From Lucifuga dentata (taxonomy: Eukaryota > Chordata > Actinopteri > Ophidiiformes > Bythitidae): a stretch of DNA of 64,000 nt. The position numbers were made by a program, and so were the translations under genes. The stretch covers positions 119,852 to 183,851 of the forward strand of contig VXCM01000724.1 in the NCBI GenBank assembly GCA_014773175.1. Reading direction: 5' to 3'. The notes under the pieces were generated by a model. It saw nothing but the letters and a program-made list of their open reading frames with translations, did not search any database and was not told where the DNA came from. Of the stretch, positions 63,650-64,000 are shown in pieces. Positions within the stretch are counted from its first letter, which is position 1, and every line of letters begins with the position of its first letter.

Positions 63650-64000
63650 AACAAGAAGAATGCTGACTCACAAGTGCAATAAAATATGAAGTTGGGTTGC
63701 ACTGCCAATAAAAGCAGTTCAGTTGAGCACAGGGTTGATGATGTGGAACCAAACATTGTCAGGACAAAATAACCTGTTATACAGTGTGTAATGGTTTGCA
63801 TACATCTATGTATTATCCTAAATGAGCAGCCAGCATTACTGACACACTCAAAGCAGAGTAATAATAAGTTGTTGCAGCCATATGAATTGACCCCCCACCC
63901 AAGAAATGTTATCCTTTGCTTTTGTATACCCCATTCTTAGTCAAACACTTTCTGCTGTGCACCTCAGCACACTATCGCAATTTTTTTTTTGTAATTTTAT

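Larger units (their letters stand above)
59614..64000 (-). other. intron upstream of the first exon in the window
   Basis: 4.4 kb to the right edge; no further pcdh15 exon recognised. Holds a hAT transposase remnant (60455-61040), a retroposon tail (61590-61720) and a GA microsatellite (63619-63646). Confidence 0.7.

Overview
This window is vertebrate DNA, almost certainly from a teleost fish. It carries the 3' part of one large gene on the minus strand: protocadherin-15 (pcdh15), the lower component of the hair-cell tip link. The fish assignment rests on the transposon remnants (Tc1-type foldbacks, L2-type LINE, hAT and piggyBac-like pieces) and on protein similarity to PCDH15 judged from memory. 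I cannot tell whether this is the pcdh15a or the pcdh15b copy. No second protein-coding gene, tRNA, rRNA or CRISPR array was found.

Reading right to left (5' to 3' of the gene), 59.6-64 kb is intron. Eleven constitutive exons (59613 down to 23741, 1460 nt in total) encode the end of EC9, EC10, EC11, the membrane-adjacent domain, the single transmembrane helix and the start of the cytoplasmic tail. Every junction fits GT/AG and reading phase. One of these exons is only 9 nt. EC1 to EC8, the signal peptide and the promoter lie beyond the right edge.

From 23.7 kb to 9.3 kb the gene offers alternative cytoplasmic tails. CD1 is a long proline-rich terminal exon (21371-19792). A second route uses a 16-nt microexon (16490-16475), a Tyr-rich exon (15058-14985) and a YGSRRR exon (12539-12452). 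It then ends either in CD2, a very large Ser/Glu-rich terminal exon (12279-10375), or in CD3 (10024-9344). All three tails end in class-I PDZ-binding-type sequences. Phase matching shows how one splice donor after the juxtamembrane exon can feed all of them. Two further 6-nt microexons are possible.

The assembly has a recurring flaw. Single Ns are flanked by exact direct duplications of 62 or 66 bp (four loci), and other single Ns sit in homopolymers or simple repeats. One duplication breaks the CD1 frame and another adds 21 codons to CD3. CD1 also has an isolated in-frame TGA that this flaw does not explain.

The remaining sequence is intron (the largest 13.9 kb) and 9.3 kb of 3' flank. It holds microsatellites, MITE-like elements with terminal inverted repeats, perfect short-loop hairpins, and decayed LINE and hAT coding remnants. 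I saw no new biological system. The most worthwhile leads are the CD1 nonsense codon, the microexons and the enlarged CD2 exon.
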